This document shows positions 18,122 through 26,751 of a stretch of DNA of 64,000 bases, piece by piece. Both the position numbers and the translations under genes were made by a program. The notes beneath the pieces are model-generated. The model was not told where the DNA came from, did no database searches, and saw only the letters and a program-made list of their open reading frames with translations. The stretch is from Zoogloea sp016790385 (GTDB taxonomy: Bacteria > Pseudomonadota > Gammaproteobacteria > Burkholderiales > Rhodocyclaceae), in NCBI RefSeq assembly GCF_041916735.1, contig NZ_JAYRYY010000006.1. One strand, written 5' to 3'. Within the stretch, counting starts at the first letter, position 1, and the number at the start of each line of letters is the position of its first letter.

Positions 18122-18892
18122 TCAGGACTGGCGCAGTTCCTCGTGCAGGGCCATGAACTCCTGTGCCAGCTTGTGTTTCGGGTCCAGGTGAATCATGGGC
18201 CTGGCCTGCTCGTGGCTTTCACGGATCTTGATCGAGCTGGACAGATAGGTCTTGAAGATCGGCAGCCCTTCGGCAATCAGCTCCTGGACCAGCTTCTGGG
18301 GCAGGCTGGCGCGGGGCTGGAACTGGTTCACCACGATGCCTTCAACTTCCAGGTCGCGGTTATGATCGGCGCGGATCTCCTGAACGTTCTCCATCAGGGA
18401 ATACAGAGCGCGACGTGAAAAATCGTCGCAGTCGAAGGGGATCAGGCACAGCCGGGTCGCGATCAGGGCCGAGCGGGTATAGAAGTTGAGGGCTGGGGGA
18501 GTGTCGATGAACACCGCGTCGTAGTCGCCGGCGAGTTCGTCCAGCGCGTCGCGTAGCTTGAAAATCTTGTAGCGGGATTCCAGCTTTCCCTGAAGCTCTT
18601 CCAGGGTCGGGTGAGACGGCATGATTGACAGGTTGGCAAAGGGCGTAGCGTGTACAAACTCGGCGGTTTTTTTGGGGCTGAACTTGAACGACAAGGTCTG
18701 CTCGAAAAGGCCGGCCAGCGTGTCCTCGCTGTCCTCGGTTGCGTCTCCCAGCAGGTAGTGGGTGGAGTTTCCCTGGGGGTCCAGGTCGACGACCAGCGTG
18801 CGCAAGCCCTTGTGGGCACTGATCGCAGCCAGATTGCAGGTGATCGTGGATTTTCCCACTCCGCCCTTTTGGTTGAATACAACGCGTCGCAT
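18122..18892 (-). CDS. Orphan ParA-family ATPase
   Basis: This 256-residue ATPase begins with the deviant Walker A motif NQKGGVGKST, followed by VVDLDPQGNST and the Walker B-like VFIDTPPALN. Family members use ATP-dependent dimerisation on DNA or membranes to move or position cargo. No ParB, RHH or MinE-like partner gene is adjacent (uvrD converges; maeB diverges), so its cargo is unknown. The ATG at 18892 is preferred because GGGGAG lies just upstream and the Walker motif then starts at residue 7; a longer 16-residue extension has no support. It differs from the second ParA at 49.0 kb. Confidence 0.9.
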   Translation of the reverse strand: MRRVVFNQKGGVGKSTITCNLAAISAHKGLRTLVVDLDPQGNSTHYLLGDATEDSEDTLAGLFEQTLSFKFSPKKTAEFVHATPFANLSIMPSHPTLEELQGKLESRYKIFKLRDALDELAGDYDAVFIDTPPALNFYTRSALIATRLCLIPFDCDDFSRRALYSLMENVQEIRADHNRDLEVEGIVVNQFQPRASLPQKLVQELIAEGLPIFKTYLSSSIKIRESHEQARPMIHLDPKHKLAQEFMALHEELRQS

Positions 18893-19231
18893 CGGATCTC
18901 CCCGGTTTTTGTGCTGTTTGAATGCGCGCGATTGTGCCATGCCTTGGGCGGGAGGCCGTATTTACCGAGGGTGCGAAAATGCCCTGGGTCGGGTAAACTC
19001 GTAGCCAAACAATAAGGCACAGAATGTGAAGTCTTCGCGCCCCCCTCCCGGGCGTGGAACTCCAGTCGGGCGATGGGTAACCGCCGCGCGGCTGTCATAC
19101 GAGGCACACGCTCGCCTCAGGGTACCCAGGACACATCCAGATTTCCGGCCAGACTATCGGTGATTTCCCCGCCAGCGGCGTTCCGTTGCTGCTGGCAATG
19201 GGGATCGGACCATTTTGAGAGAAGAGAGAAC
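18893..19231. other. Divergent parA/maeB intergenic region
   Basis: This 339-bp region separates the orphan parA and maeB starts. It contains GGGGAG (the parA ribosome site) at one end and GAGAGAAGAGAG before maeB at the other. I see no RNA gene, no convincing promoter and no coding sequence in it. Confidence 0.5.
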
Positions 19232-21526
19232 ATGGACAAGGATTTCATTGCAGCAGCCCTCGACTACCACCGTAGCCCGACCCGCGGCAAGATTGCGGTG
19301 GTGCCCACCAAGGGCTTGACCAACCAGCGCGATCTGGCGCTGGCGTATTCACCCGGTGTGGCTGCCGCCTGCGATGCCATCGTGGCCGACCCGGCCGATG
19401 CGCAGGAGTACACCTCCCGGGGCAATCTGGTTGCCGTGATCACCAACGGCACCGCGGTGCTTGGCCTCGGCAACATCGGCCCCCTGGCCGCCAAGCCGGT
19501 GATGGAGGGCAAGGGCTGCCTGTTCAAGAAGTTTGCCAACATCGACGTCTTTGATATCGAGCTGGCCGAGAACGACCCCGACAAGCTGATCGACATGATC
19601 GCGGCGCTCGAGCCGACCCTGGGTGGGGTGAACCTGGAAGACATCAAGGCGCCCGAGTGCTTCTACATTGAGCAGAAGCTGCGCGAGCGGATGAATATCC
19701 CGGTCTTTCATGACGACCAGCATGGCACGGCCATCATCTCTGCCGCGGCCATGCTCAATGGCCTGAAAGTTGTCGGCAAGAAGATAGATGAGGTCAAGGT
19801 GGTGGTCTCCGGCGCTGGAGCGGCCGCGATTGCCTGCCTCGAACTGTGGTGCGGTCTGGGCATCACCCGCGAGAACATCATCGTTTGCGATTCAAAGGGC
19901 GTGATTTACGTCGGGCGTGACGAGAACATGGAGCCTACCAAGGCCCGCTTTGCCCAGCAGACCTCGTTCCGCAGCCTGGCCGATGCCGTGGTTGGCGCAG
20001 ATATCTTCCTCGGCCTGTCCACCGCGGGGGTGCTCAAGCCCGAGATGGTCAAGACCATGGCTGACAAGCCGCTGATCTTTGCCCTTGCCAACCCGACCCC
20101 CGAGATCCTGCCCGAGCTGGCCAAGGAAGTTCGCCCGGATGCCATCATCGCCACCGGCCGTTCCGACTATCCGAACCAGGTCAACAACGTTCTGTGCTTC
20201 CCCTTCATCTTCCGTGGTGCCCTGGATGCCGGTGCGACCAAGATCAATGAAGAGATGAAGCTGGCCTGTGTGAAGGCCATTGCGGAACTGGCCGAGGCCG
20301 AGCAGTCGGACGTGGTGGCCCAGGCCTACGGTGGTGCCGATCTCACCTTTGGCCCCAACTACCTGATTCCCAAGCCCTTCGATCCCCGTCTGATCGTCAA
20401 GATCGCCCCGGCCGTGGCCAAGGCTGCCATCGATTCGGGCGTGGCCACGCGCAAGATCGACATGGACGCCTATGTCCAGAGCCTGAACGAATTCGTGTAC
20501 CAGTCCGGCATCATCATGAAGCCGGTGTTCACCAAGGCCAAGGCCGTTCCCGCGGAAAAGAAGCGAGTGCTCTATGCCGAAGGGGAGAGCGAGCGGGTTC
20601 TGCGTGCTGTGCGAGCCGTGGTGGACGAAAATCTGGCGCGTCCCATCCTCATTGGCCGGCCGGCAGTCATCGACATGCGCATCGAGAAATTCGGCCTCAA
20701 TCTCGAGGCGGGTCGCGATTTTGATGTCGTGAATGTGGAGTCCGACAGCCGTTATCGTGAGCTGTGGCAGGAGTACTACCGCCTGATGGGGCGTGACGGT
20801 GTGACTCCCGATTCGGCCCGTGAAGCCATGCGTTCGGATACCACACTGATCGGCTGCATGCTGCTGCGCCGTGGTGATGCTGATGCCCTTATCTGTGGCA
20901 CCACCGGTGGCTACGATCACCATTTCAATCACGTTCAGAACCTGATCGGCCTCAAGCACGGCGCCAGCCTCTACGCAGCCATGAACATCCTGCTGCTGCC
21001 CCAGCGCATCCTGGCCATCACTGACACCTATGTGAACGAAATGCCCAGTGCTGAGGAAACCGCGGAGATCGCCCTGATGGCGGCCGACGAGCTGAAGCGT
21101 TTCGGCATTGAACCCAAGGTGGCCCTGCTGTCCCACTCCAACTTCGGCAGCGCCCGCAGCACGTCGTCCCTGCGCATGCGGGAAGCCAGGAACATTCTCC
21201 GGATCAAGGCGCCTGATCTTCAGTGCGATGGGGAAATGCACGGTGACTCGGCGCTCTCGCCGGAAATCCGTGACCGCCTGCACCCCGATTCGACTCTTCA
21301 TGGCGAAGCCAATCTGCTGGTGATGCCGAATCTGGATGCGGCCAACATCGCCTTCAATCTGCTCAAGATTGCCAACGGGGACGGCGTTTCTGTGGGTCCG
21401 ATCCTGTTGGGTAGTGCTCGGGCTGTCCACATTCTGACGCCCTCCGCATCGGTACGTCGGCTTGTCAACATCACCGCGCTGGCAGTGGTGGACGCGGCTG
21501 AGCAGCGTGAAGAATTACCCGTCTGA
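19232..21526 (+). CDS. maeB: NADP-dependent malic enzyme with C-terminal phosphotransacetylase-like domain
   Basis: This 764-residue protein is the MaeB-type malic enzyme, which oxidatively decarboxylates malate to pyruvate with NADP. Residues ~15-400 contain the malic enzyme parts: AYSPGVAAACDAI, NGTAVLGLGNIGPLA, and the dinucleotide-binding VVSGAGAAAIACLELW. Residues ~425-764 resemble phosphotransacetylase (RPILIGRPAVI, CGTTGGYDHHFNHVQNLIG, GEANLLVMPNLDAANIAFNL); in MaeB proteins this part is regulatory, sensing acetyl-CoA, rather than a proven catalyst. The ATG at 19232 follows GAGAGAAGAGAG; an upstream in-frame extension from 19073 lacks conserved sequence. Confidence 0.96.
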   Translation: MDKDFIAAALDYHRSPTRGKIAVVPTKGLTNQRDLALAYSPGVAAACDAIVADPADAQEYTSRGNLVAVITNGTAVLGLGNIGPLAAKPVMEGKGCLFKKFANIDVFDIELAENDPDKLIDMIAALEPTLGGVNLEDIKAPECFYIEQKLRERMNIPVFHDDQHGTAIISAAAMLNGLKVVGKKIDEVKVVVSGAGAAAIACLELWCGLGITRENIIVCDSKGVIYVGRDENMEPTKARFAQQTSFRSLADAVVGADIFLGLSTAGVLKPEMVKTMADKPLIFALANPTPEILPELAKEVRPDAIIATGRSDYPNQVNNVLCFPFIFRGALDAGATKINEEMKLACVKAIAELAEAEQSDVVAQAYGGADLTFGPNYLIPKPFDPRLIVKIAPAVAKAAIDSGVATRKIDMDAYVQSLNEFVYQSGIIMKPVFTKAKAVPAEKKRVLYAEGESERVLRAVRAVVDENLARPILIGRPAVIDMRIEKFGLNLEAGRDFDVVNVESDSRYRELWQEYYRLMGRDGVTPDSAREAMRSDTTLIGCMLLRRGDADALICGTTGGYDHHFNHVQNLIGLKHGASLYAAMNILLLPQRILAITDTYVNEMPSAEETAEIALMAADELKRFGIEPKVALLSHSNFGSARSTSSLRMREARNILRIKAPDLQCDGEMHGDSALSPEIRDRLHPDSTLHGEANLLVMPNLDAANIAFNLLKIANGDGVSVGPILLGSARAVHILTPSASVRRLVNITALAVVDAAEQREELPV

Positions 21527-21627
21527 GGCCTGATTCCCCCGGCCCGCGGCGCGGGTCGGGGGGCCTGCCCCCGCAATTTGGGACCTCCCTCCGGTACAAT
21601 CGGGCTCAATGTTCCGCGAGGTGAGGC

Positions 21628-22602
21628 ATGTCCCGTTTGATCCGCTTTGAGCGCACCGGCGGCCCCGAGGTTCTGCAATGGGTCGATTGTGATGTTGCGC
21701 CGCCCGCTCCGGGCGAGGCTCAGGTCCGGCATTGCGCTGTCGGCCTGAATTACATTGACGTCTATCACCGCTCCGGACTCTACCCTGTGCCTTTGCCCTC
21801 GGGCCTTGGCCTTGAAGCGTCGGGTGTGGTTGAGGCGGTGGGCGACGGGGTGGTCGATCTGCGTCCCGGCGACCGGGTAGCCTATGCCGGCGGTGCCCTG
21901 GGAGCATACGCCGAGCGCCGCAATATCGTGGCCGACCGACTTGTGCGTTTGCCGGATGCCCTCAGTTTCGAGCAGGGTGCGGCTATGATGTTGCAGGGCC
22001 TCACTGCGCAATACCTGTTGCGTCGAACATACCGAGTTCAGCCGGGTGACGCGATTCTCATCCACGCCGCGGCGGGCGGTGTTGGCCTGCTTGTCTGCCA
22101 ATGGGCAAAAGCCCTCGGGGCGACGGTGATCGGTACCGTCGGTTCAGATGAGAAGGCCGCGCTGGCTCAGCTGTACGGCTGCGATCATCCCATCGTTTAC
22201 ACGCGCGAGCGCGTTTCGAGCCGCGTTCGGGAGTTGACCGGCGGCGAGGGGGTGGCGGTGGTTTACGACTCCATCGGCAAGGATACTTTCCTGGATTCCT
22301 TGGCCTGCCTGCGCCCTATGGGCATGATGGTGAGCTTTGGCAATGCCTCTGGACCGGTGGAGTCCTTCGATCCCGGGCTGCTTGGCAAGATGGGCTCGCT
22401 GTTCCTGACCCGACCCAGCCTGTTTGCCTATTCGGCTCGACGGGAGGATCTGCTGGCGATGGCGGAAGAGTTGTTTACTGTCGTGCTCTCCGGACAAGTC
22501 AAGCTACCCATCAATCAACAGTTTCCGCTGCGTGATGCGGCAGTCGCCCATCGAGAGCTTGAGGCACGGCGCACGACGGGCTCGACCGTACTGATTCCCT
22601 GA
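21628..22602 (+). CDS. NADPH:quinone oxidoreductase (zinc-independent MDR family)
   Basis: This 324-residue protein has the Qor layout: an N-terminal GroES-like domain (NYIDVYHRSGLYPVPLPSGLGLEASGVVEAVG, shown in part as GLGLEASGVVEAVG) and a C-terminal NADPH-binding domain with HAAAGGVGLLVCQWAKALGA and TVGSDEKAALA. It lacks the Cys ligands of zinc alcohol dehydrogenases. Such enzymes reduce quinones with NADPH; the natural substrate here is unknown. The gene is followed after two bases by a small exported protein gene, so they are probably co-transcribed. A GC-rich hairpin without a T-tract lies between maeB and this gene. Confidence 0.92.
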   Translation: MSRLIRFERTGGPEVLQWVDCDVAPPAPGEAQVRHCAVGLNYIDVYHRSGLYPVPLPSGLGLEASGVVEAVGDGVVDLRPGDRVAYAGGALGAYAERRNIVADRLVRLPDALSFEQGAAMMLQGLTAQYLLRRTYRVQPGDAILIHAAAGGVGLLVCQWAKALGATVIGTVGSDEKAALAQLYGCDHPIVYTRERVSSRVRELTGGEGVAVVYDSIGKDTFLDSLACLRPMGMMVSFGNASGPVESFDPGLLGKMGSLFLTRPSLFAYSARREDLLAMAEELFTVVLSGQVKLPINQQFPLRDAAVAHRELEARRTTGSTVLIP

Positions 22603-22604
22603 AC

Positions 22605-22991
22605 ATGAAAGATTTCCTGTCACGCAATGCACTGGCCGCCCTGGCACTCGGGCTTGCCTGTGCCTCCACGGCGATTTCTGCACCGCCTGTTGCGCCTCCG
22701 ACGGTGGTGCTGACACCTGTGCAGGCGGCTTTCATCCAGGCTGAGACCCGGCGCATCGAAGAAAGCTTTGTGCAGAAAGTGATGAGCATTGCGGGAGCCC
22801 GCCGCGAACAGGTTTTGCGGGCCATTCCGGCCAAGGGGCGTCTCACTGAACGCCTGTCCCGCATTTACAGTTCCCTTGAGCGGGACTTGGGGGCGCCGCT
22901 CAGTGATGAGCAGCGTGCCCTCATTTTCGCAGCGGACGGGGAGCGTAAACAGGCTCTAAAGGATCTTCCGGCGCAGGCTGCCACGCGCTAG
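22605..22991 (+). CDS. Small exported protein of unknown function
   Basis: This 128-residue protein begins with a clear Sec signal peptide (MKDFLSRNALAALALGLAC, cleavage likely after AISA near residue 27). The mature part is Pro-rich at first (PPVAPPTVV), then charged and helical (FIQAETRRIEESFVQKVM, LTERLSRIYSSLERDLG), compatible with a periplasmic protein. I recognise no family motif. Its ATG lies two bases after the quinone oxidoreductase stop, so it likely depends on that transcript. It converges with the diguanylate cyclase gene, 15 bp away, with no visible terminator between them. Confidence 0.8.
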   Translation: MKDFLSRNALAALALGLACASTAISAPPVAPPTVVLTPVQAAFIQAETRRIEESFVQKVMSIAGARREQVLRAIPAKGRLTERLSRIYSSLERDLGAPLSDEQRALIFAADGERKQALKDLPAQAATR

Positions 22992-23006
22992 GGGGAAACG
23001 CGCGGT

Positions 23007-24059
23007 TCAGAACAGTTCGATATCGCTGTTGGGCGCTTCGCGGGGTGAAACCTTGCCGGACGCAAGCAGGCGTTCGTAGCTGCTCACCTGGTTCCGGCCG
23101 CTCTCCTTGGCAACGTAAAGAGCGTCGTCAGCACGGCCGACGATGTCGGGGATGGTGTCACCGGAATTGATGCCCGTGTAGCCCACGCTTACCGTCACCC
23201 TGCCAACCTGTGGAAACAGATAGGCTTCGACGCTTGACCGCAGGCGCTCCAGGGCCACGGAAACCTCATCTTCGGATGTTGCTCGCAGGATGATCACGAA
23301 CTCTTCACCACCAAAGCGGAACAACCGATCCTGATGGCGAAAGCTCTGTTGCATGATGCGAGCAAGGAGCAGCAGGACTTCATCACCGTAAAGATGACCA
23401 AACTGGTCATTGACCCGCTTGAAGTGGTCCACATCGACCACCGCAAGCCAGTGCTTGCCGTCTTCGTTCTGGCGCCGGCGCGGAGGGGTTTGAGCGTCGG
23501 CTGTCGTGTTTGACGCACTGGCTGACAAGCCCATGAGGATCTTCCCCAGGTTCTCGTCGAAGGTCTTGCGGTTGAGCAGGCCGGTGAGGGTGTCTCGTTC
23601 GCTGTAGTCCAGCAGGCTTAGGTAGTTGCGGTACAGGCCGAGAAAGCCCTCGGCGGTGTCCAGTTCGTCCGAGGACAAGGGGGCACCGCAAACGACCTCC
23701 AGCACGCCCAGAACCCGCCGGTCCACGCTGATGGGAAAACAATGTACGAAAGCATCGCGAGTAGTGTCGTGCACCCTCACGATCTGCGTTTCATTGACAC
23801 AAGCCACCATTTCCGGGCGCTCGCCCAAGGGCGTGGCCACGTCTCCCCCGTCGAATTCCGACCGCACGTACCGCACACCATCGTCGCCCACGTGGGTGAC
23901 TCGGGTGAGATAGTTTTCGGTGCCGTGCTGGCTGACTTTGTATAGGTTGACTTCCAGCGCCTTGACCAACTCGAACAGCGCGGAGGCAACGCCAAGTTCC
24001 AGCAGGGTTCTGTCCCGGTGCTGGGTTATGGATTCGACGTGCTTCAGAACGTGGATCAT
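23007..24059 (-). CDS. Diguanylate cyclase with N-terminal GAF-like sensor
   Basis: This 350-residue protein combines a GAF-like domain (about residues 10-155) with a C-terminal GGDEF domain. The catalytic signature is GGEEF, an active variant. The allosteric inhibition site RHQD lies five residues before it (RxxD-x5-GGEEF), so both c-di-GMP synthesis and product inhibition are expected. The GGDEF domain starts near DTLTGLLNRKTFDENL and has an unusually long insert (SNTTADAQTPPRRRQNEDGK) after the first helix. No membrane segment is seen, so it is probably cytoplasmic and responds to a small ligand. The signal is unknown. Confidence 0.93.
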   Translation of the reverse strand: MIHVLKHVESITQHRDRTLLELGVASALFELVKALEVNLYKVSQHGTENYLTRVTHVGDDGVRYVRSEFDGGDVATPLGERPEMVACVNETQIVRVHDTTRDAFVHCFPISVDRRVLGVLEVVCGAPLSSDELDTAEGFLGLYRNYLSLLDYSERDTLTGLLNRKTFDENLGKILMGLSASASNTTADAQTPPRRRQNEDGKHWLAVVDVDHFKRVNDQFGHLYGDEVLLLLARIMQQSFRHQDRLFRFGGEEFVIILRATSEDEVSVALERLRSSVEAYLFPQVGRVTVSVGYTGINSGDTIPDIVGRADDALYVAKESGRNQVSSYERLLASGKVSPREAPNSDIELF

Positions 24060-24256
24060 GGGTCAATAGGAAACGGGTGACTTAACATTTTATCTTACTC
24101 ACCTCCGGTTTCTCCAAGTGCCAGACAAGTTTGAACTGAAATGGGCTGCGGCGGCACCTGCGCCATCCCCCCGGCCTTTGATCGGGCGGGGCGGGAATCC
24201 GCCTTGCGTATAATCTGGCTTGTCTTCAGTCGACCGGCCCTTGCCGGCACCCTCCC

Positions 24257-25378
24257 TTGAATTACGACACCTTCGCCAATCTGCTGTTTTCCCGTGTGCG
24301 CAGGGCCGACGTTACGCTGGCTCTGATCATCATCAACGCAATGATATTTGCGCTGCTGGTGGTGATGTCCCGGAACGCAGTTCAGATTCCGTCCGATCTG
24401 CTTATCCGTGTCGGAGGCAACTTTGCGCCACTCGTTCAGAACGGTGAGCCGTGGCGTCTGTTTTCCGCGCTTTTCCTGCACGGTGGGCTGCTTCACGTGG
24501 GCCTAAACATGTTCGCGCTATACCAGGCTGGGCAAGTGGTGGAGCGCCTGTTCGGCCGCGTAGGGTTTCTTGTGATCTATATCGGTGCGGGCTTGCTGGG
24601 CAATCTCGCGAGCCTTTGGTGGAAGCAGGGAAGCGTGAGCGTGGGGGCATCCGGTGCGATCTTCGGCGTCTACGGTGCCTTGCTGGCATACCTGCTGCTG
24701 CAACGGGGGTCTGTGCCGGGTGAGGTGTTTCGGGAAATGCGCTCGGGTACCCTCGGCTTTATCGCTTATTCACTGTTTGCCGGATTTTCCCTGCCAGGGA
24801 TCGACAACGCAGCCCACCTTGGAGGTCTCGCCGGAGGCGTGGTGCTCGGCCTGGCGCTTGCCGAGCCGGTTGTCTCGCCGCAGCCTGTGCGTTGGCTGAG
24901 CGTGCGCGCGCTGGGCGGGGTTTCGGTGCTGGCCGCCCTCGGCCTCGTGCTGTGGCAGCAGACTCCCGAAGTGGTACAACGCTACCAGGTGGATTCCGCT
25001 TATCAGCAGACGCTTCAGCGCTTCGTGCTGGACGAACAGGAGTTGCTGCGCGAACAGGCTACCTTGATGGAGTCCCTCCGTCTGCGTCGAACGACCGAAG
25101 CGGCCGCGCTGGATGTCCTTGAGCACGATTTCCTGCCCCGATGGGAGCGCTTGATCAATCAACTCTCGGGCGCGCGTGCGCCGGCCCCCAGCGAATGGCA
25201 ACGCCAGGAACTGGTGGCCTACGCGTCCACCCGCCGGGATGCGCTGAAAGCCCTGGCGCAGGCATTCGAAACCCGTCAGATGGTGTGGGTCGAGCGCTCC
25301 CGCGCATTGCAGGTGCAGGCTGACAACATCCTGCTGCAGATGCGACTGCGCAATTCGGTGGAGGCTGGCGCCCGCTGA
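24257..25378 (+). CDS. Rhomboid-family intramembrane serine protease
   Basis: This 373-residue membrane protein carries the rhomboid catalytic pair: Ser in GASGAIFG (about residue 134) and His in AAHLGGLAGG (about residue 187). The conserved WRLFSALFLHGGLLHVGLNM loop (shown in part) precedes them. Six or seven membrane helices occupy the first ~215 residues. The remaining ~155 residues form a cytoplasmic, helical C-terminal tail that is longer than in GlpG-like enzymes. The first in-frame start is TTG at 24257, with no strong ribosome site, so the exact start is uncertain. The substrate is unknown. The CorC-like gene follows 24 bp downstream. Confidence 0.9.
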   Translation: MNYDTFANLLFSRVRRADVTLALIIINAMIFALLVVMSRNAVQIPSDLLIRVGGNFAPLVQNGEPWRLFSALFLHGGLLHVGLNMFALYQAGQVVERLFGRVGFLVIYIGAGLLGNLASLWWKQGSVSVGASGAIFGVYGALLAYLLLQRGSVPGEVFREMRSGTLGFIAYSLFAGFSLPGIDNAAHLGGLAGGVVLGLALAEPVVSPQPVRWLSVRALGGVSVLAALGLVLWQQTPEVVQRYQVDSAYQQTLQRFVLDEQELLREQATLMESLRLRRTTEAAALDVLEHDFLPRWERLINQLSGARAPAPSEWQRQELVAYASTRRDALKALAQAFETRQMVWVERSRALQVQADNILLQMRLRNSVEAGAR

Positions 25379-25402
25379 GAGCCGGCGGTGCCCGATGCGT
25401 CC

Positions 25403-26719
25403 ATGGACTTCCTTCAACAGAGTCTGCTGATCCTGCTCCTGGTGAGTATCAGCGCCTTTTTCTCGGTGGCTGAGATTTCCGTTGCGGCTTCGCGCAAGTC
25501 CCGGCTCGCGGTGTTGGCCGAAAACGGCGATGAGGGCGCTGCCCGCGTGCTCGCCCTGCAGGCCCGCCCCGGCCCCTTCTTCACGCTGGTACAGATTGGC
25601 CTCAACGCAGTGGCGATCATGGGAGGCATTGTCGGCGAGGGGGTCTTCTCCCCGTGGCTGGAGGGCGCGCTGGCTCACTGGGCGCCGGCGGCCTACGTGG
25701 ACACGCTGGCTTTCGCCTTGTCGTTTGTCGTGGTGACGTCCCTCTTCATCCTTTTTGCCGACCTCATGCCCAAGCGCCTCGGCATGGCTGCGCCAGAGCG
25801 TCTGGCGATGGCCGTTGCGGCGCCGATGAGCGTCCTTATCCGCTGGTTGCGCCCTTTGCTGTGGCTGTACAACGAGGCGGCGGATCTCCTCTTTCGCCTG
25901 CTTGGGGTGGCAACCACCCGCAACGACACAGTGACGCCGGACGAGATCATTGCGGTGGTTGAGGCTGGTGCCCAGGCTGGCCTGCTGGCCGAGCAGGGGC
26001 ATGCCCTGATCGAGAACGTTTTCGGCCTTGAGGCGCGCAGCGCTCCGTCGGCCATGACGACCCGCGACAGCGTGGTGTTCTTCACCTTGCAGGAGAGCGA
26101 GGAGAGTATCCGCCAGAAGATTGCCAGTCGGCCTTTCAACCGTTTTCCGGTGTGTGACGGGGGTATCGACAAGGTTGTGGGCTATGTGGATGCCAAGGAC
26201 TTGCTCAACCGCGTGCTGGCCGGCCAGTCCTTGTCCATGAAGGCCGATGCTCCGATCAATCCGCTGCTGGCTTTGCCGGACACCCTGACCCTGTCCGAGG
26301 TGCTTGAGCGTTTGCGCGAGGCGCGTGAGGATTTTGCGGTCATCGTTAACGAATATGCGCTGGTGGTGGGCGTGATCACCCTCAATGACATCTTCAGGGC
26401 CTTGGTCGGGGACGATGTGGAGCAGGTCCAGGAAGAGCAGATCGTGCGCCGCGACGACCGCTCCTGGCTGGTGGATGGCGCCACCGCCGTTGCCGACGTG
26501 ATGCGCGTACTTGATATTGACGATGGCGATGGAAGCGAGCACTACGAGACCATTGCCGGGTTCATGATGTATCACCTGCGCAAGATCCCCCGCCGGACCG
26601 ATCGCGTGGATTTCGGCGGCTATCGCTTTGAGGTCATCGACGTGGACAACCATCGAATCGATCAATTGCTGGTGAGTCGGCTGGAGCCGGATAGCGGAGA
26701 ATTGTCGGCCGGAGGGTGA
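25403..26719 (+). CDS. Hemolysin C/CorC (HCC) family membrane protein with CNNM and CBS domains
   Basis: This 438-residue protein has the CNNM/DUF21 membrane domain first (SISAFFSVAEISVAASRKSR, then three further helices to about residue 150). A CBS pair follows (near RDSVVFFTLQESEESIRQKI and FAVIVNEYALVVGVITLNDI, split here at ESEESIRQKI), then the CorC_HlyC domain with RFEVIDVDNHRIDQLLVSRLE (shown in part). Relatives include YtfL, YfjD and CorC, often linked to magnesium or cation transport, but function is rarely proven. The ATG at 25403 is preferred over an in-frame GTG at 25388. It follows the rhomboid gene closely and precedes dnaE by 32 bp. Confidence 0.9.
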   Translation: MDFLQQSLLILLLVSISAFFSVAEISVAASRKSRLAVLAENGDEGAARVLALQARPGPFFTLVQIGLNAVAIMGGIVGEGVFSPWLEGALAHWAPAAYVDTLAFALSFVVVTSLFILFADLMPKRLGMAAPERLAMAVAAPMSVLIRWLRPLLWLYNEAADLLFRLLGVATTRNDTVTPDEIIAVVEAGAQAGLLAEQGHALIENVFGLEARSAPSAMTTRDSVVFFTLQESEESIRQKIASRPFNRFPVCDGGIDKVVGYVDAKDLLNRVLAGQSLSMKADAPINPLLALPDTLTLSEVLERLREAREDFAVIVNEYALVVGVITLNDIFRALVGDDVEQVQEEQIVRRDDRSWLVDGATAVADVMRVLDIDDGDGSEHYETIAGFMMYHLRKIPRRTDRVDFGGYRFEVIDVDNHRIDQLLVSRLEPDSGELSAGG

Positions 26720-26751
26720 AACCGTCGCGGGCAGGCGGGTAAAATCCGGGG

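Noticed and set aside
19892..21430. Long antisense reading frame inside maeB
   Set aside because: It mirrors the codons of a well-supported gene; such long shadow frames are common in GC-rich DNA and have no recognisable product.
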